DNA from: Desulfococcus multivorans
GTDB taxonomy: Bacteria > Desulfobacterota > Desulfobacteria > Desulfobacterales > Desulfococcaceae
DNA: 64,000 bases
Direction of reading: 5' to 3'
Assembly (NCBI RefSeq): GCF_001854245.1
Contig: NZ_CP015381.1
Location: forward strand, 894,001-958,000
Each line of letters starts with the position of its first letter. The first letter of the stretch is position 1. The position numbers and the translations under genes were made by a program. The notes under the pieces are model-generated. The model did not search any database. It worked only from the letters and a program-made list of their open reading frames with translations, and was not told the origin of the DNA. Shown in pieces: positions 63,029 through 64,000 of the stretch.

Positions 63029-64000
63029 CTTGATCAACTTTCCTTGATGATCCCCCCCAATACCGCCGGCCGTCTCTGCCGAGCTTGAGGAGACTGACGA
63101 TTACCACCATGAATTCGAGCCGTCCGAGAAACATGGCGAGGGTTTCCGCCCAAAGCGCGGCATCGGGCATGTGGGGGGCGGTCACCCCCACCGAGAGTCC
63201 GACCGTTCCGATGGCGGAGGCAAATTCGAACGCAGAATCGCCCAGGCCGTAACCGCATGCGCAGAGGATCATGACTCCCAGGACGTATGTTGCCAGATAC
63301 GCGAAAATCAACACCCCCATATGTCGGATTCCGGCATCGTCCACGAAGACCCGCTGGGTGCCCTCCCATACGGGCAACTCCAGGATTGCGGTCCGCGGCA
63401 GGAGATGTCTGTGGATTTCCCAGAAAAAAAGACGCCACATGAGGTAGATCCGAAACTGTTTGATCCCGCCGGCCGTTGAACACGTTCCGCCGCCGATCAG
63501 CATCAGCACGATCAGCAGCGCCGTTCCGAAGGCATTCCAATTCCCGTAGCCCACGGTGGAAAAGCCGGTGGTGGTCATTGCTGATACCGCCTCGAACATC
63601 GCAACACGTATCGATTTTTCGAGGTGGGGATAGATGGTCCGGCATGTCAGAAAAAAAAGCGCACCTGTCGACAGCGGAAGCAGCACCGCCAGCATCCGGA
63701 CCTCACCGTTCCGGGTGACGAATCGCCATTTGCCGCGCCACAGAAACCAGGCCGTGACGAAACTCAGGTTGCCGAGCAGCATGAGGGGCAGGCTCACCGC
63801 CTCGATCGCCGTTGAATTCCAGTGGCCGATGCTTTCGGGCCGGGTGGAAAAGCCTCCCGTGGATACGGCGGCAAAGGCATGGTTGACCGCGTCGAAAGGC
63901 GACATTCCTGCGATCCAATAGGCCAGTGTACCGATGACGGCGTAGCCGGAATAGATGATCAGCACTAAACGCGCCGATCGGCGAACCTGGGGGACGAGCT
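62979..64000 (-). CDS. Second TrkH/KtrB-type subunit (5' partial at window end)
   Basis: The frame is open to the edge of the window (S-S-P-Q-V-R-R-S-A-R-L-V-L), so the start lies beyond base 64000. The visible 340 residues hold the C-terminal two thirds of a Trk family subunit: pore motifs S-T-G-G-F-S-T, T-T-T-G-F-S-T, and G-T-V-G-L-S. The C-terminal tail is basic (R-K-V-D-Q...H-R-R-H). It is paralogous to the subunit at 61428. Confidence 0.9.
   Translation of the reverse strand, partial: LVPQVRRSARLVLIIYSGYAVIGTLAYWIAGMSPFDAVNHAFAAVSTGGFSTRPESIGHWNSTAIEAVSLPLMLLGNLSFVTAWFLWRGKWRFVTRNGEVRMLAVLLPLSTGALFFLTCRTIYPHLEKSIRVAMFEAVSAMTTTGFSTVGYGNWNAFGTALLIVLMLIGGGTCSTAGGIKQFRIYLMWRLFFWEIHRHLLPRTAILELPVWEGTQRVFVDDAGIRHMGVLIFAYLATYVLGVMILCACGYGLGDSAFEFASAIGTVGLSVGVTAPHMPDAALWAETLAMFLGRLEFMVVIVSLLKLGRDGRRYWGGSSRKVDQDAGSKAHRRHDAPAKP

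Overview
The window reads as chromosomal DNA of a sulfate-reducing Desulfobacterota bacterium, probably of the complete-oxidising Desulfosarcina/Desulfococcus type. The main reason is the presence of two transmembrane redox complexes of sulfate reducers less than 6 kb apart: Tmc (type II cytochrome c3, HdrD-like FeS protein, cytochrome b-like membrane protein, tryptophan-rich protein) and Hmc (16-haem cytochrome, FeS protein, NrfD-like protein and partners). A tungsten-type aldehyde ferredoxin oxidoreductase and ferredoxin-like proteins fit the same lifestyle. Taxonomy is inferred from gene content only.

Layout. 1-3.7 kb: tmcD (cut by the window edge), tmcC, tmcB, tmcA, then a terminator. 3.7-8.2 kb: a TM2 membrane protein, a von Willebrand A protein, NAD kinase and an MFS-acyltransferase fusion. 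8.4-24 kb: the Hmc region, a single-domain response regulator, hmcABCDEF, an unknown protein, a tandem universal stress protein, then six signalling proteins (receiver domains, receiver-kinase fusions, PAS kinases, a NarL-type regulator facing a NarX-type kinase). 24-35 kb: a small conserved protein, a fused eukaryote-like HisHF, a DEAD-box helicase with a candidate small RNA upstream, a ferredoxin with winged-helix N-terminus, an AsmA protein, groESL, a degenerate Rieske protein and a TerD-type protein. 35.6-39.2 kb: a large SF1 helicase with a C-terminal phospholipase D motif, resembling the type II Mokosh anti-phage protein. 39.7-45.8 kb: alanine dehydrogenase, lipB-lipA, an Lrp regulator, HU, flavodoxin, dodecin and small proteins. 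46-50.7 kb: a frameshifted aldehyde ferredoxin oxidoreductase, M28 and M20 peptidases and a GNAT acetyltransferase. 51-56.6 kb: a ZIP metal transporter, a methyltransferase and a tight four-gene set (Old Yellow Enzyme-type flavoprotein, DUF1638, a CobA/CobO-like protein without its P-loop, radical SAM). 57-60.2 kb: acyl-CoA ligase, a small unknown and an alpha/beta hydrolase. 60.7-64 kb: a potassium uptake operon with two TrkH-type subunits, a small Cys-rich protein and TrkA.

The most unusual non-coding signal is a family of short dyad elements built on arms reading CAACTTTCGACTTTCAT or its complement. It occurs at six intergenic places (about 24.96, 28.62, 31.97, 40.85, 50.78 and 60.64 kb). 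One copy is bracketed by a perfect 10-bp direct repeat, which looks like a target-site duplication, so the family is probably a non-autonomous mobile element.

How the genes work together: Tmc and Hmc would pass electrons between the periplasmic cytochrome c pool and the membrane/cytoplasm during sulfate respiration. The signalling genes next to Hmc carry repeated C-x2-C-P sensor motifs and probably adjust this electron flow to redox state. No tRNA, rRNA or CRISPR array was seen.
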